This document shows positions 38,563 to 46,665 of a stretch of DNA of 64,000 nucleotides, piece after piece. The notes below the pieces were generated by a model. That model made no database searches. It saw only the letters and a program-made list of their open reading frames with translations, and was not told where the DNA came from. The stretch comes from Halobacteriales archaeon QS_5_70_17. Its GTDB lineage: Archaea; Halobacteriota; Halobacteria; Halobacteriales; Haloarculaceae. The position numbers and the translations under genes are program-made. Each line of letters opens with the position of its first letter. Positions within the stretch are counted from its first letter, which is position 1. The stretch lies in contig PXRR01000012.1 in the NCBI GenBank assembly GCA_003021975.1, positions 5,972-69,971 on the forward strand. The letters run 5' to 3'.

Positions 38563-38631
38563 GACCGCGGATTAGGCGATCCCGAACAAATGGGTTGTCA
38601 TCGCCCGGGCGACCGCGAGGGGGCGATCCGG

Positions 38632-39402
38632 CTACGGGACCCTGAACGTGTTCGAGAGGGTCCCGACGCCCTCCACTTCGACCTCGACGCGGTCGCCGTC
38701 GGTGATCGGTCCGACCCCGGAGGGGGTGCCGGTGGAGATGACGTCGCCCGGTTCGAGCGTCATGTACTGGGTGATCTCCTCGATCAGCGCGGGCACCGTG
38801 AAGATGAACTGGTCGCGCGAGGACTCCTGGCGGAGGTCGCCGTTGACGCGCAGGCGGACGGCGGCGTCGTCGGGGACGACCTCGGGCTTGGCGATCACGG
38901 GGCCGATCGGCGCGGCCTTGTCGAAGGCCTTCCCCCGCACCCAGTTCTGCTCGCGGTCCTGGTCGTCGCGGTTGGAGACGTCGTTGAGGCAGGTGAACCC
39001 CCTGACGACGTCCATGGCGCTCTCCCGGGAGACGTTGCGCGCGCGCTCCGAGATGACGACAGCGAGTTCCGCCTCGTGATCGACGCGCTTCTTGCCGGCC
39101 GGGAGCGTGATCGCCTCGCGGTGGGCGGCGACGGTGTTGGGCGTCTTGAGGAACAGCATCGGCCGGTCGGGAATCTCCTTGTCCCGCTCGGCCGCGTGGT
39201 CGGCGTAGTTCAGGCCGACGCAGACGATCTTCGAGGGGTCAGACGGCGGCAGGACGTCCACGTCGTCCTCGGCGAACGTCTCGCTGTCGAACGCGAGGCG
39301 ACCGCCGTAGCTCTCCCGGGAGACGATCTCCTCGCCCGGCGTGTCGGTCCACTCTCCGCGTCGGACGTTCCCCGCGGGGTCCCGAAAGCGTACCAGTCGC
39401 AT
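38632..39402 (-). CDS. fumarylacetoacetate hydrolase family protein
   Basis: 256 aa. Short N-terminal domain followed by the FAH fold: [78 protein letters not shown] (metal-binding Glu/Asp), [13 protein letters not shown], and [29 protein letters not shown]. Typical activities are 5-carboxymethyl-2-oxo-hex-3-ene-1,7-dioate decarboxylase, acylpyruvase or oxaloacetate decarboxylase; the family alone does not tell. Monocistronic. Confidence 0.92.
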   Translation of the reverse strand: MRLVRFRDPAGNVRRGEWTDTPGEEIVSRESYGGRLAFDSETFAEDDVDVLPPSDPSKIVCVGLNYADHAAERDKEIPDRPMLFLKTPNTVAAHREAITLPAGKKRVDHEAELAVVISERARNVSRESAMDVVRGFTCLNDVSNRDDQDREQNWVRGKAFDKAAPIGPVIAKPEVVPDDAAVRLRVNGDLRQESSRDQFIFTVPALIEEITQYMTLEPGDVISTGTPSGVGPITDGDRVEVEVEGVGTLSNTFRVP

Positions 39403-39677
39403 GGCCGCATTATCCGTCCGGAGGGGATAAAGGTGCGTCCACGGAGTCGGAGCAGTCCGCCCCGGGAGGCGGACGCGACGACGCGGCCGTCGCCGCCCCG
39501 CGCCGGGACATCGCGGCTCCCGTCGCCCTCGAGGTCGGTGACCGCGGGTTCGGTCAGTCAGGGCGGCGAGCAGTTCGCCGCCGTCGGCCGGACCGCCCGA
39601 CCGCGCCGCGGCGTCGCGCTCCCGTCGTTCCCGCCACGCGTACGGTTAAGTGCGCGACGCGAGACGGTACGCCCGTC

Positions 39678-40403
39678 ATGGAGCTAACCTGGCACGGCCA
39701 CTCGACGTGGTACGTCGAACTGGGCGACACGAGCCTGCTGATCGATCCGTTCTTCGACAACCCCAAGACGGACCTGGAGCCGGGCGACGTCGACGACCCC
39801 GACTACCTCCTGCTGTCCCACGGCCACGCCGACCACATCGGTCACGCCGGGGGGTTCTCCGACGCGACGGTCGTCGCGACGCCGGAACTCGCGGGCTACG
39901 TCGACGACGAGTTCGGCCTCGACGACGCCGTCGGCGGAATGGGGATGAACCTGGGGGGGACCGTCGAGTGCGGCGACGCCTACGTGACGATGCACCGCGC
40001 CGACCACACCAACGGCGCCCAGACCGGCTACGAGCACAGCCTGGGCATGCCGGTCGGCTTCGTCGTCTCGGACACGAAACCGACGCAGGTCGAGGACGCC
40101 GACTCGACGACGTTCTACCACGCCGGCGACACCGGCCTGATGACCGAGATGCGGGAGGTGATCGGGCCGTATCTCGACCCCGACGTCGCGGCGCTGCCCA
40201 TCGGCGATCACTTCACGATGGGTCTCTGGCAGGCGGCCATCGCCGCCGACTGGCTGGACGTCGATCACGCGCTCCCCATGCACTACGATACGTTCCCGCC
40301 CATCGAGCAGGACCCCCGGGACTTCGCCCGCGAGGTCGACGCCGCGGGCGCCGGCGCCGAGGTCCACGTCCTCGAGGGCGACGAGACGTTCAGCGTCGAG
40401 TAG
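39678..40403 (+). CDS. UlaG-like metal-dependent hydrolase (UPF0173, MBL fold)
   Basis: 241 aa. Metallo-beta-lactamase fold with the metal motif [20 protein letters not shown]-terminal [31 protein letters not shown], Asp ligand in [23 protein letters not shown], and terminal His in [15 protein letters not shown]. These UPF0173 enzymes are archaeal/bacterial hydrolases of unknown substrate. Predicted cytosolic. Monocistronic, 100 nt upstream of the OsmC gene. Confidence 0.92.
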   Translation: MELTWHGHSTWYVELGDTSLLIDPFFDNPKTDLEPGDVDDPDYLLLSHGHADHIGHAGGFSDATVVATPELAGYVDDEFGLDDAVGGMGMNLGGTVECGDAYVTMHRADHTNGAQTGYEHSLGMPVGFVVSDTKPTQVEDADSTTFYHAGDTGLMTEMREVIGPYLDPDVAALPIGDHFTMGLWQAAIAADWLDVDHALPMHYDTFPPIEQDPRDFAREVDAAGAGAEVHVLEGDETFSVE

Positions 40404-40505
40404 TCCCCGCCGCGAGATCAGAGAGGGAGGTCTCCTCCACCGAGCGCCCTGCGTGACGTCTCCGGCCCATGCTTTTTCACCCGGGCAGACGATGATCCGC
40501 ACGCA

Positions 40506-40904
40506 ATGGCCGACGTCGAGTCCACTACCACGTCCGAGGAAGGGTACACGAGCGTCAGTCGCGTCGGCGACTACGAACTCACCGTCGACGCGACCGACCA
40601 GGACGGACCGAACCCCAACCAGGTACTGATCGCCGACTACGCCTCCTGTTTCATCCCCGCGTTCCGCGTCGGCGGGAACGAGGAGGGCCACGACGACCTC
40701 GGGAAGATCACCATCGAGGTCGAGGGCGACCTCGACGACGACGACGACCTGACGGCGATCCGCTTCACCATGCACGTCGGGGCGGACCTGAGCGACGACG
40801 AGTTCGACGCCGTCGTCGACCGCGCCGAGGACATCTGCCACGTCCACGCGGCGCTGCGCGAGGAACTCCACGCCGACATCACCGTCCACGGCGGCCAGTT
40901 CTGA
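40506..40904 (+). CDS. OsmC/Ohr-family peroxiredoxin-like protein
   Basis: 132 aa. Two conserved Cys in the positions of OsmC: DYASCFIPAFRVGG and EDICHVHAALREEL. Surrounding DATDQDGPNPNQVLIADY and the sheet TIEVEGDLDDDDDLTAIRFTMHVGADLS fit the OsmC fold; it would reduce organic or inorganic peroxides through a Cys pair. Strongly acidic. TATA-like GCTTTTTCACC about 32 nt upstream. Confidence 0.9.
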   Translation: MADVESTTTSEEGYTSVSRVGDYELTVDATDQDGPNPNQVLIADYASCFIPAFRVGGNEEGHDDLGKITIEVEGDLDDDDDLTAIRFTMHVGADLSDDEFDAVVDRAEDICHVHAALREELHADITVHGGQF

Positions 40905-41037
40905 CCGCCGGGGCGACTGGCGGAACTCCGACCGCTCTCCGGTTTACGGGCGTAGGATTCCGATCCCCGAGAGCGAGGCCCGGCGGCCGGTCGGAGGCCG
41001 TACGGGCCGGTCTCCGGCTACACACCCCGGGACCGGC

Positions 41038-41181
41038 TCACTCCCGACTGACGGCGATGTCGCGTACCCGCCCGTCGCAGTCGGGACAGGCGCCGACGTA
41101 TTCGCCCGACCGGACCCGACTCCCGCAGGACTGGCACTCGTAGTACGACTCCGACGACCTGTAGGGATCGACGCGATCCAT
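41038..41181 (-). CDS. rubrerythrin-like zinc-ribbon microprotein (47 aa)
   Basis: 47 aa: MDRVDPYRSSESYYECQSCGSRVRSGEYVGACPDCDGRVRDIAVSRE split by two CxxC knuckles (CQSC and CPDC). This is the haloarchaeal rubrerythrin-like-domain microprotein type; it should bind one zinc or iron. Start at ATG 41181 fits the family; an upstream Met would add 17 residues. No function is known. The 130 nt on its right side show nothing else. Confidence 0.82.
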   Translation of the reverse strand: MDRVDPYRSSESYYECQSCGSRVRSGEYVGACPDCDGRVRDIAVSRE

Positions 41182-41259
41182 GCGCGAACGCGATTCCGGC
41201 AGTCGCTCGAGCGTTGCGTACAAACACGTCACTCGGATATCAACGGCTCCTAGGTGTCC

Positions 41260-41874
41260 TTAGGACCGTCGCGCCCGGACGACGAACGTCTCGCGGCGCT
41301 CGTCGGCGTACTCGACTGCGAAGCCGTTGGCCTCCAGCGCCCCGACGGCGTCGGCGAGCGCGAACCGCTCCTCGCGGGGCGGGCCCTCCCGCCCCTCGCC
41401 GTTGCGCGTCCAGTCTGCGATCCCCAGTCGCGCGCCGGGCCGGAGGACCCGGGCGAGTTCGGCCAGCGCGGCGTCCTCGGGGGCGTCCTCCCCCCGGGCG
41501 GCCACGTCCGCGAACTCGTGGTAGGTCATCGTCGAGAACGCGCCGTCGAGGTCGCCGTCGGCGAACGGGAGGTCGGCGATCCCGGCGGTGACGAACTCGA
41601 CGGCGTCGGGGGCGCCCTTCTCGCGGTAGTAGTCGTGCATCTCGGACTGGGCGTCGACGGCGTAGACCCGATCGACGTAGGGGGCGACCTCGTCGGTGTA
41701 GAAACCCGTTCCGCTGCCGAGGTCCGCGACCGCCCCTAGCGGCTCGCGCTCGTCGTCGGCCCGCCCGTCCCGCGGGTCGAACAGCGCGAGCAGTTCGTCC
41801 GTGGAGAGATACCGGAACCGGGAGTCGTCCTCGAGTCCGTCGGCCCGGTCGACATCGTAGGTGTGAAACCCCAT
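41260..41874 (-). CDS. class I SAM-dependent methyltransferase
   Basis: 204 aa. MGFHTYDVDRADGLEDDSRFRYLSTDELLALF precedes motif I VADLGSGTGFYTDEVAPYVDRVYAVDAQ; then GIADLPFADGDLDGAFSTMTYHEF and LARVLRPGARLGIADWTRNGEGREGPP, ending VEYADERRETFVVRARR. It resembles UbiE/MenG-like methyltransferases acting on small molecules, but is not a true MenG. ATG 41874 chosen because the family-like sequence begins there; the frame upstream is Arg/Pro-rich. The start is divergent from the HEWD protein gene. Confidence 0.88.
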   Translation of the reverse strand: MGFHTYDVDRADGLEDDSRFRYLSTDELLALFDPRDGRADDEREPLGAVADLGSGTGFYTDEVAPYVDRVYAVDAQSEMHDYYREKGAPDAVEFVTAGIADLPFADGDLDGAFSTMTYHEFADVAARGEDAPEDAALAELARVLRPGARLGIADWTRNGEGREGPPREERFALADAVGALEANGFAVEYADERRETFVVRARRS

Positions 41875-41968
41875 GTCGGGCGTTGCGGGCCCACGAGTAT
41901 AGCGTGGCGGGGTCCCGACGGGGCGGACGAGCGTCGGATTGATAGCCGTCGGTCGCGTGCCCTCGCGC

Positions 41969-42127
41969 ATGACCTCCATCGTTCCGCCCGACGAGCGGAC
42001 CTGCGAGGAGTGCGGGCGCACCGACCGCTGGGACGACGACCGCGGAAGCTGGGTCATCGACGACGACGGCGACCCCTACTGCCTCCACGAGTGGGACATC
42101 AACGGGACCTACGACCCCGTCACGTAG
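41969..42127 (+). CDS. HEWD family zinc microprotein (52 aa)
   Basis: 52 aa: CEECGRTDRWDDDRGSWVIDDD, GDPYCLHEWDINGTYDPV. The HEWDINGTYDPV tail is the defining motif of the haloarchaeal HEWD family; CxxC plus the C-H pair probably binds zinc. Function unknown. Start at ATG 41969, divergent from the methyltransferase. Confidence 0.88.
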   Translation: MTSIVPPDERTCEECGRTDRWDDDRGSWVIDDDGDPYCLHEWDINGTYDPVT

Positions 42128-42164
42128 CCGGAGCGTTTTCCCCCTCTAGCCCGCCGGTCGGCGC

Positions 42165-42467
42165 ATGCCGGCCGCGTACGCGACCGCCCCGCCGGAGGCG
42201 GCCGAGGACATCGCCCCGACGCTCGTCGAGGAGCGGCCGGCGGCCCGCGTCAACCGCTTCGACTGCCGGTCGACCTACCGCCGGGAGGGCGGCGTCCACG
42301 ACGACGAGGAGGTGCTCCTGCTGGCGAAGACAACCGAGGACCGCTACGCCGACCTCGCCGCCCGCGTCGAGGAACTCCACCCCTACGAGGTCCCCTGCGT
42401 CGAGCGCTTCGAGGAGGCCGACGTCCCGTCGGCGCTCGCCGACTGGCGCGCCGGAGTCGTTCGGTAG
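42165..42467 (+). CDS. cutA: CutA1-like divalent-cation tolerance protein
   Basis: 100 aa. Ferredoxin-like trimeric CutA1: AEDIAPTLVEERPAARVNRFDCRSTYRREGGVHDDEEVLLLAKTTEDRYADLAARVEELHPYEVPCVERF. The HPYEVPC segment is diagnostic. Short C-terminus (DVPSALADWRAGVVR) normal for haloarchaeal forms. CutA1 proteins are linked to metal-ion tolerance but have no firm enzymatic role. Follows the HEWD gene after 37 nt. Confidence 0.92.
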   Translation: MPAAYATAPPEAAEDIAPTLVEERPAARVNRFDCRSTYRREGGVHDDEEVLLLAKTTEDRYADLAARVEELHPYEVPCVERFEEADVPSALADWRAGVVR

Positions 42468-42507
42468 CCGGGCGGACGCACTGATCGACGGAGCGCCCGA
42501 CGGTTCG

Positions 42508-42644
42508 CGAAGTCAGAGCGGGACGCGGTCGTCGTCTACGACGGCGACTGCCCGTTCCGCTCGACCGGCGCTCCGGCGCTGGACCGCCTCCCGGACGCCG
42601 GCGCGTCGATACCGGATCTGCCTCGCGCCGCGACCGCCGGCGAG
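42508..42644 (+). pseudogene. remnant of a DCC-family (DUF393) thiol oxidoreductase
   Basis: In the frame through 42528 the sequence reads VVVYDGDCPFRSTGAPALDRLPDAGA. VxxYDGxCPFC is the signature of DCC/DUF393 proteins, but the second Cys is replaced by Arg-Ser and everything after about 40 residues is missing. There is no clear start codon. It lies directly against the end of the Mrr-like gene. Best explained as gene debris. Confidence 0.5.
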
Positions 42645-43541
42645 TCACCCGTCCAGCGCGCGCTCGACGGCCGGCCGTAGCTCCGCCAGCAGGTCCGACA
42701 CCGGCGGCTGGCGCTCGCGGTACGCGGTCAGCCGGACGACCGGCTCCGGCCGGCCCTCCGCCGCGACGAACACGAGGAAGCTCGTTTCCGTGAACCGCAC
42801 CCGGACCGGGACCCGCTCGCCGGCCCGACAGCGCAGTTCCGTGCTCGCGTCGGCGTGGCGGACCTCGTAGTCGAAGTCCCCGAGGTCGTCGAGCGCGCCG
42901 ACGACTTCCAGGGCCCGCTCGCCTAGCGCCGCGGGCCAGTACCCGGCGTACCGTCCGGCGGCGCGCTCCGGGACCGACGCGTCCGCGGGGTCGTCCCCTC
43001 GTTCTCGGCCCCGCTCTCGGCCCCTCGCTCGTTCCCGGCCGGCGGCCCCGCGGGAGTCGGAGTGGGGATCGGAATCGGAATCGACGTCGGTGCCGGAGCC
43101 GGGCGACGGTCTCGGGAGCTCGACCCCCGCGGATTCGGCCCACTCCATCAGTTCCCCGGGGCCGACTAGCCGGACGCTGCGTTCCCGGGCCGCCTCGCGG
43201 GCGGCCCCGGAGAAGGAACTGGTCGTCGCCAGCGCGACCCGGTCGAGGTTCCGGGGGTCGCGCAGCGCCGCCACCTCGCGGACGTCCGGCGCACCGACCG
43301 CCCTCGACTGCGGGTACTGCCGGACGTGCAGGAGCCGCCGCTCCCCGTCGCCCTCGAGGACCACGTCGATCCCGCTCCGAGGAGAGGGCGGGGAGAGGTC
43401 GACGGTCCACCCCTCGCTCTCCCCCCAGCGGGCCGCCGCGAGGTCCCCCAGGAGGGCGTAGAAGTCGGCCTCGGACAGCGCCGCGAGCCGGTCGGCCGGG
43501 GCGAGGTCGCGCCCGTCGCCGGAATCTGCGGGGTCGCTCAC
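42645..43541 (-). CDS. Mrr-like restriction-endonuclease-fold protein
   Basis: 298 aa, GTG start. Residues about 20-140 follow the Mrr_cat pattern: ALSEADFYALLGDLAAARWG, SGIDVVLEGDGERRLLHVRQYPQSRAVGAPDVREVAALRDPRNLDRVALATTSSFSGAAREAARERSVRLVGPGELMEWA. In active Mrr the second strand has QxK or ExK; here it reads HVRQ, so catalysis may be altered or lost. A linker of Ser/Asp and Arg/Gly/Glu repeats (about 150-190) joins a second alpha/beta domain ending VVRLTAYRERQPPVSDLLAELRPAVERAL. Could be a DNA-binding or defence-related protein; no methylase nearby. Confidence 0.75.
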   Translation of the reverse strand: MSDPADSGDGRDLAPADRLAALSEADFYALLGDLAAARWGESEGWTVDLSPPSPRSGIDVVLEGDGERRLLHVRQYPQSRAVGAPDVREVAALRDPRNLDRVALATTSSFSGAAREAARERSVRLVGPGELMEWAESAGVELPRPSPGSGTDVDSDSDPHSDSRGAAGRERARGRERGRERGDDPADASVPERAAGRYAGYWPAALGERALEVVGALDDLGDFDYEVRHADASTELRCRAGERVPVRVRFTETSFLVFVAAEGRPEPVVRLTAYRERQPPVSDLLAELRPAVERALDG

Positions 43542-43861
43542 ACGCGCGCTACGAGCGCCGCCGGCATGAACCTACGGCCGACGCCCGCTCCGATTCGACG
43601 GCGGTGTGCCCCGAACACCGGGCTTTTGCGGGATCCGCTGCTGTCGCCGGGCGGATGCAGTCCACCGTCGGAATCGAAGTGCCGTCGAGGCGGATCTGGA
43701 CCGGGCGAGACGGCGGCAGTCGACGTCGACAACGAGGCCGACCTCGTCCTCCCGCGCACCGCTAGGTCGCGCTCGGACCTCCGGATCGGGAGCCGCCAGC
43801 ACGAGGCGACGCTCGGCCACGGGGCGAGCACGACCTCCCGGCGGGCGGGTCCGAGCGGCAG
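43542..43861. other. 320-nt region without a convincing gene
   Basis: Bases 43710-43860 on the plus strand stay open (VDVDNEADLVLPRTARSRSDLR and onward) but quickly turn Arg/Ser/Thr-rich; no family match. No tRNA or repeat. Might include decayed coding sequence. Confidence 0.35.
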
Positions 43862-44614
43862 TCAGACGAACGTCTCCTCGTGGAGCGCTGCGGCGACGTC
43901 GTCCATCAGCAGCCGGAGGTTGGCGGCGTCGTCGCGGTTGTACGAGACGAGCGTCTCCAGGGCGTCGGCGGCGCCGCGCTCGTAGCGCCGCCAGAGCCGG
44001 ACCGCCTCCCGGCCGTCGACGTCCGGGCGGTCGCGCTCGACGCCGAGTTCCCGCTCGACGGCCTTCAGCCCGCCCGTCAGCCCGAGTTGCTTGCAGGGGT
44101 ACATGAGATCGATGTGCGGGGCGTCGAGCGAGAGGTCGAAGGCCTCCTCGAGGAAGGGGACGTCGAAGCGCTTCCCGTTGAACGTCACCAGCAGCGGGGC
44201 GTCGCGGAGTTCCTCGCGCAGCGCCTCGACGGTGAGCGGGTCGCCGACCGGCGGGTCCGGGTCGTTGACGTAGGTCCGGGTCTCGCCGTCGCGGTGGAGG
44301 CTCACCGTCGTCACGTCGTCGCTGTACTGTGAGAGGCCGGTCGTCTCGATGTCGAAGAAGCAGGCCTCGGACCGGAAGTTCTCGTAGAGGCGCCACCGGT
44401 GCGAACTCGGGAAGGCGTCGTGGAAGAAGCGAGCGTCGCCGTCCGCGAGGCGCTCGCGGCCCCGCTGGATGAACGCCTCGACGCGCTCGCCGGTCGTCGA
44501 CCCGACCGCGTCGGGGTCGAAGTCGTCCCAGTGGGTGATCCCCCGCTCCCAGAGCGACCGCTCGGTGGCCTCGCCGACCCCGCGCACCGGGATGAAACTG
44601 TTCTCGATTCGCAC
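43862..44614 (-). CDS. YprB-type ribonuclease H-like 3'-5' exonuclease
   Basis: 250 aa from GTG 44614 (VRIENSFIPVRGVGEATERSLWERGITHWDDF). An HhH-like N-terminus is followed by the RNase H-like exonuclease core: CFFDIETTGLSQYSDDVTTVSLHRDG (DxE), LLVTFNGKRFDVPFLEEAF (Asp), HIDLMYPCKQLGLTGGLKAVERELG and LVSYNRDDAANLRLLMDD (NRDD, final catalytic Asp). This is the YprB/DnaQ-like domain found with helicases; substrate probably RNA or DNA ends. The longer frame upstream of the GTG is Pro/Arg-rich and ignored. Confidence 0.87.
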   Translation of the reverse strand: MRIENSFIPVRGVGEATERSLWERGITHWDDFDPDAVGSTTGERVEAFIQRGRERLADGDARFFHDAFPSSHRWRLYENFRSEACFFDIETTGLSQYSDDVTTVSLHRDGETRTYVNDPDPPVGDPLTVEALREELRDAPLLVTFNGKRFDVPFLEEAFDLSLDAPHIDLMYPCKQLGLTGGLKAVERELGVERDRPDVDGREAVRLWRRYERGAADALETLVSYNRDDAANLRLLMDDVAAALHEETFV

Positions 44615-44873
44615 GCCTCGATAGGGGGAGCGGACCCATCTAAACCCTCCGGTGACGCATCTCCGGCGGCGAACGTTGAAGTCCGATGGGGGGCCCACGC
44701 TCCCCGTGCTCTGAGAGGTCGGCGCGCGGGGGTTCGCGGGGTGCGACGACCGTCCAGGTCCCGGCCCCGGACGCGGGTGCGACGGCCCGCGAGCGCGGTC
44801 CGGTCCCCGCGCGGAGCCGTCACGGGTCGCCTGCACGCATGCCGTCGCGAGTGCCGCGAGCGCCGCCCCCGCG

Positions 44874-45590
44874 TCACCCCTCTCGGGCGAGTTCCGGTTC
44901 CGACTCCGGTCCGGGGCTCACGTCGATCAGGCGGGCGACCCCCGCCGGCAGGCTCTGTTCCCCGTCGGGGCCCTCGACGGTGATCATCCCGAAGGGGGCG
45001 ACTTCGGCGAGCGTCAGCGCCGTCCCGGGTTCGATGCCCGCCTCCGCGAGGTACCGCAGTTCGTCCTCGGTGCGATGGCGGACCCGCTTGACGGTGACCC
45101 GGTCCCCCACCTCGCACTCGTCGAGGCGGTCGCCTTCGCCGCGCTCCGGCGGCGAGAGGTCGGCCCGGGGGATGGGATCGCCGTGGGGGTCGACTGACGG
45201 GTCGCCGAGTACCTCCGCGATCCGCTCCTCGAAGCGCTCGCTGATGTGGTGTTCCAGTCGGTCGGCCTCCTCGTGGACGTCGGTCCACTCGTAGTCGAGC
45301 GCCTCCGCGAGGTACGCCTCGATGAGGCGGTGGTGACGGATGACTTCGATGGCGACGGTCTCTCCCTCCGGGGTCAACTCGACGCCCCGGTACTTCTCGC
45401 GGTCGGCGAGACCGCGCTCCTCTAGCTTGTCGAGCATACTCGTCACCGTCGGGGCCGTGACGTCCATCCGGTCCGCGATCGCCGACGTGGAGACGCGCGC
45501 CGGGCGGTCGTCCTCGCCGCCCTCCTCGTCCGCCTCCCGCTGGAGGATGTAGATGGTCTTGAGGTAATCCTCCGTCACGGCGCTGAGCAT
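44874..45590 (-). CDS. DtxR/MntR-family metal-dependent regulator
   Basis: 238 aa. N-terminal winged helix MLSAVTEDYLKTIYILQREADEEGG, TSAIADRMDVTAPTVTSMLDKLEERGLADREKYRGVELTPEGE, then the metal-binding/dimerisation helices (VIRHHRLIEAYLAEALDYEWTDVHEEADRLEHHISERFEERIAEVL, rich in His/Glu/Asp) and a C-terminal SH3-like FeoA domain (GDRVTVKRVRHRTEDELRYLAEAGIEPGTALTLAEVAPFG). Likely represses iron or manganese uptake genes when the metal is bound. TATA-like TTTTATC about 27 nt before the ATG. It lies in front of the DUF368-aglB pair but has its own promoter. Confidence 0.93.
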   Translation of the reverse strand: MLSAVTEDYLKTIYILQREADEEGGEDDRPARVSTSAIADRMDVTAPTVTSMLDKLEERGLADREKYRGVELTPEGETVAIEVIRHHRLIEAYLAEALDYEWTDVHEEADRLEHHISERFEERIAEVLGDPSVDPHGDPIPRADLSPPERGEGDRLDECEVGDRVTVKRVRHRTEDELRYLAEAGIEPGTALTLAEVAPFGMITVEGPDGEQSLPAGVARLIDVSPGPESEPELAREG

Positions 45591-45696
45591 ACAGGAACGG
45601 AGTCCGCGCGAGATAAAACGGTTCCCCTGTGTCGCGTCGACGCCCCGGCAGCGCGGCGGTTCGGCGGTCCGGCAGTCCGCCGGTCGACTCCCGCGG

Positions 45697-46665
45697 CTAC
45701 TTGGCGCTGGGGGCCGGACGGTCCTCGCTCGCGATGTCGATGTCACCGGTGTAGGCGTCGACGGCGATCACGAGGGCGGCGCCGAGCGCGGCGCTGGCGA
45801 GGACGGCGAGCGCGGTCGTGACCGTCCACGCGCCGACGTTCGCCGCGATCTGTCGTCCCGGGTAACGAAGGGCGCCGACCATCAGCGCCACGAGGAAGGT
45901 CAGCGTCGCCTCCCGGTAGCGGTTCAGCGCGTACTTGACGGCGTGGGCCACCGAGAACAGGCCGGCCACCGCCCCGGCGACGAAGACGACGACGACCGTC
46001 GCCGGGGCGATCAGTCCCGCGGGGTCGCCGCTACCGCCGGCGACCCCGATCAGGGCGTCGACGAACCCCGACAGCGTCTCGGTGAGATAGAGGTACTGGC
46101 CGAGCAACAGGAGGATGAGCGCCCCGGAGATGCCGGGGAGGATCATCGCGCAGATGGCCACTGCGCCGGCGACGGCCACGACCGGCAGCGTGTGCGGGAG
46201 CGCCCCGGTGACCTCGCCCGCGAGCAGGAACGCCACCGCGAACCCGGCGGCGCCGGCGAGCGCGCGCCGGGGCGTGTCGAGGAACACCTCGTCGCGGAGC
46301 ACGACCGCGCTGGCCGCGATCAGCCCGAAGAAGAAGGCGAAGAGCAGCGCCGGGGCCGCCTCCTGGGCGTAGTGGATCGCCCGGGAGACCGATATCACCG
46401 CCGTCAGCACCCCCAGTCCGAGCGCGACGAGAAACGGGACGTCCACCGCGATCAGTCGTTCCCGGATCCGCGTGCGGCCGTGGGAGGTGGTCGCTTCGGG
46501 CAGCAGCGCCACCACCGTCGGGTCGAGTTCGGTCAGCGCGGTGATCAACCGCTCGTAGATGCCGGTGATCAGGGCGATGGTCCCGCCGGAGACTCCCGGG
46601 ACGGCGTCGGCAGATCCCATGGCGACCCCCTTCAGGTAGACGCTCAGCAGGTCACGCGCGGTCAT
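45697..46665 (-). CDS. DUF368 membrane protein, candidate dolichyl/polyprenyl-phosphate translocase (PopT family)
   Basis: 322 aa with eight to ten hydrophobic segments. Starts MTARDLLSVYLKGVAMGSADAVPGVSGGTIALITGIYERLI, the DUF368 signature; a second PGISGALILLLLGQYLYL repeats it around residue 175, giving an inverted-repeat transporter fold. Bacterial DUF368 proteins are now known as polyprenyl-phosphate transporters that recycle the lipid carrier. The gene overlaps the stop of aglB (TGATG, 1-nt overlap), so it is translated with the oligosaccharyltransferase that consumes dolichol-linked glycans and leaves dolichyl (pyro)phosphate. A recycling role in N-glycosylation follows naturally, as inference. 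Confidence 0.88.
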   Translation of the reverse strand: MTARDLLSVYLKGVAMGSADAVPGVSGGTIALITGIYERLITALTELDPTVVALLPEATTSHGRTRIRERLIAVDVPFLVALGLGVLTAVISVSRAIHYAQEAAPALLFAFFFGLIAASAVVLRDEVFLDTPRRALAGAAGFAVAFLLAGEVTGALPHTLPVVAVAGAVAICAMILPGISGALILLLLGQYLYLTETLSGFVDALIGVAGGSGDPAGLIAPATVVVVFVAGAVAGLFSVAHAVKYALNRYREATLTFLVALMVGALRYPGRQIAANVGAWTVTTALAVLASAALGAALVIAVDAYTGDIDIASEDRPAPSAK

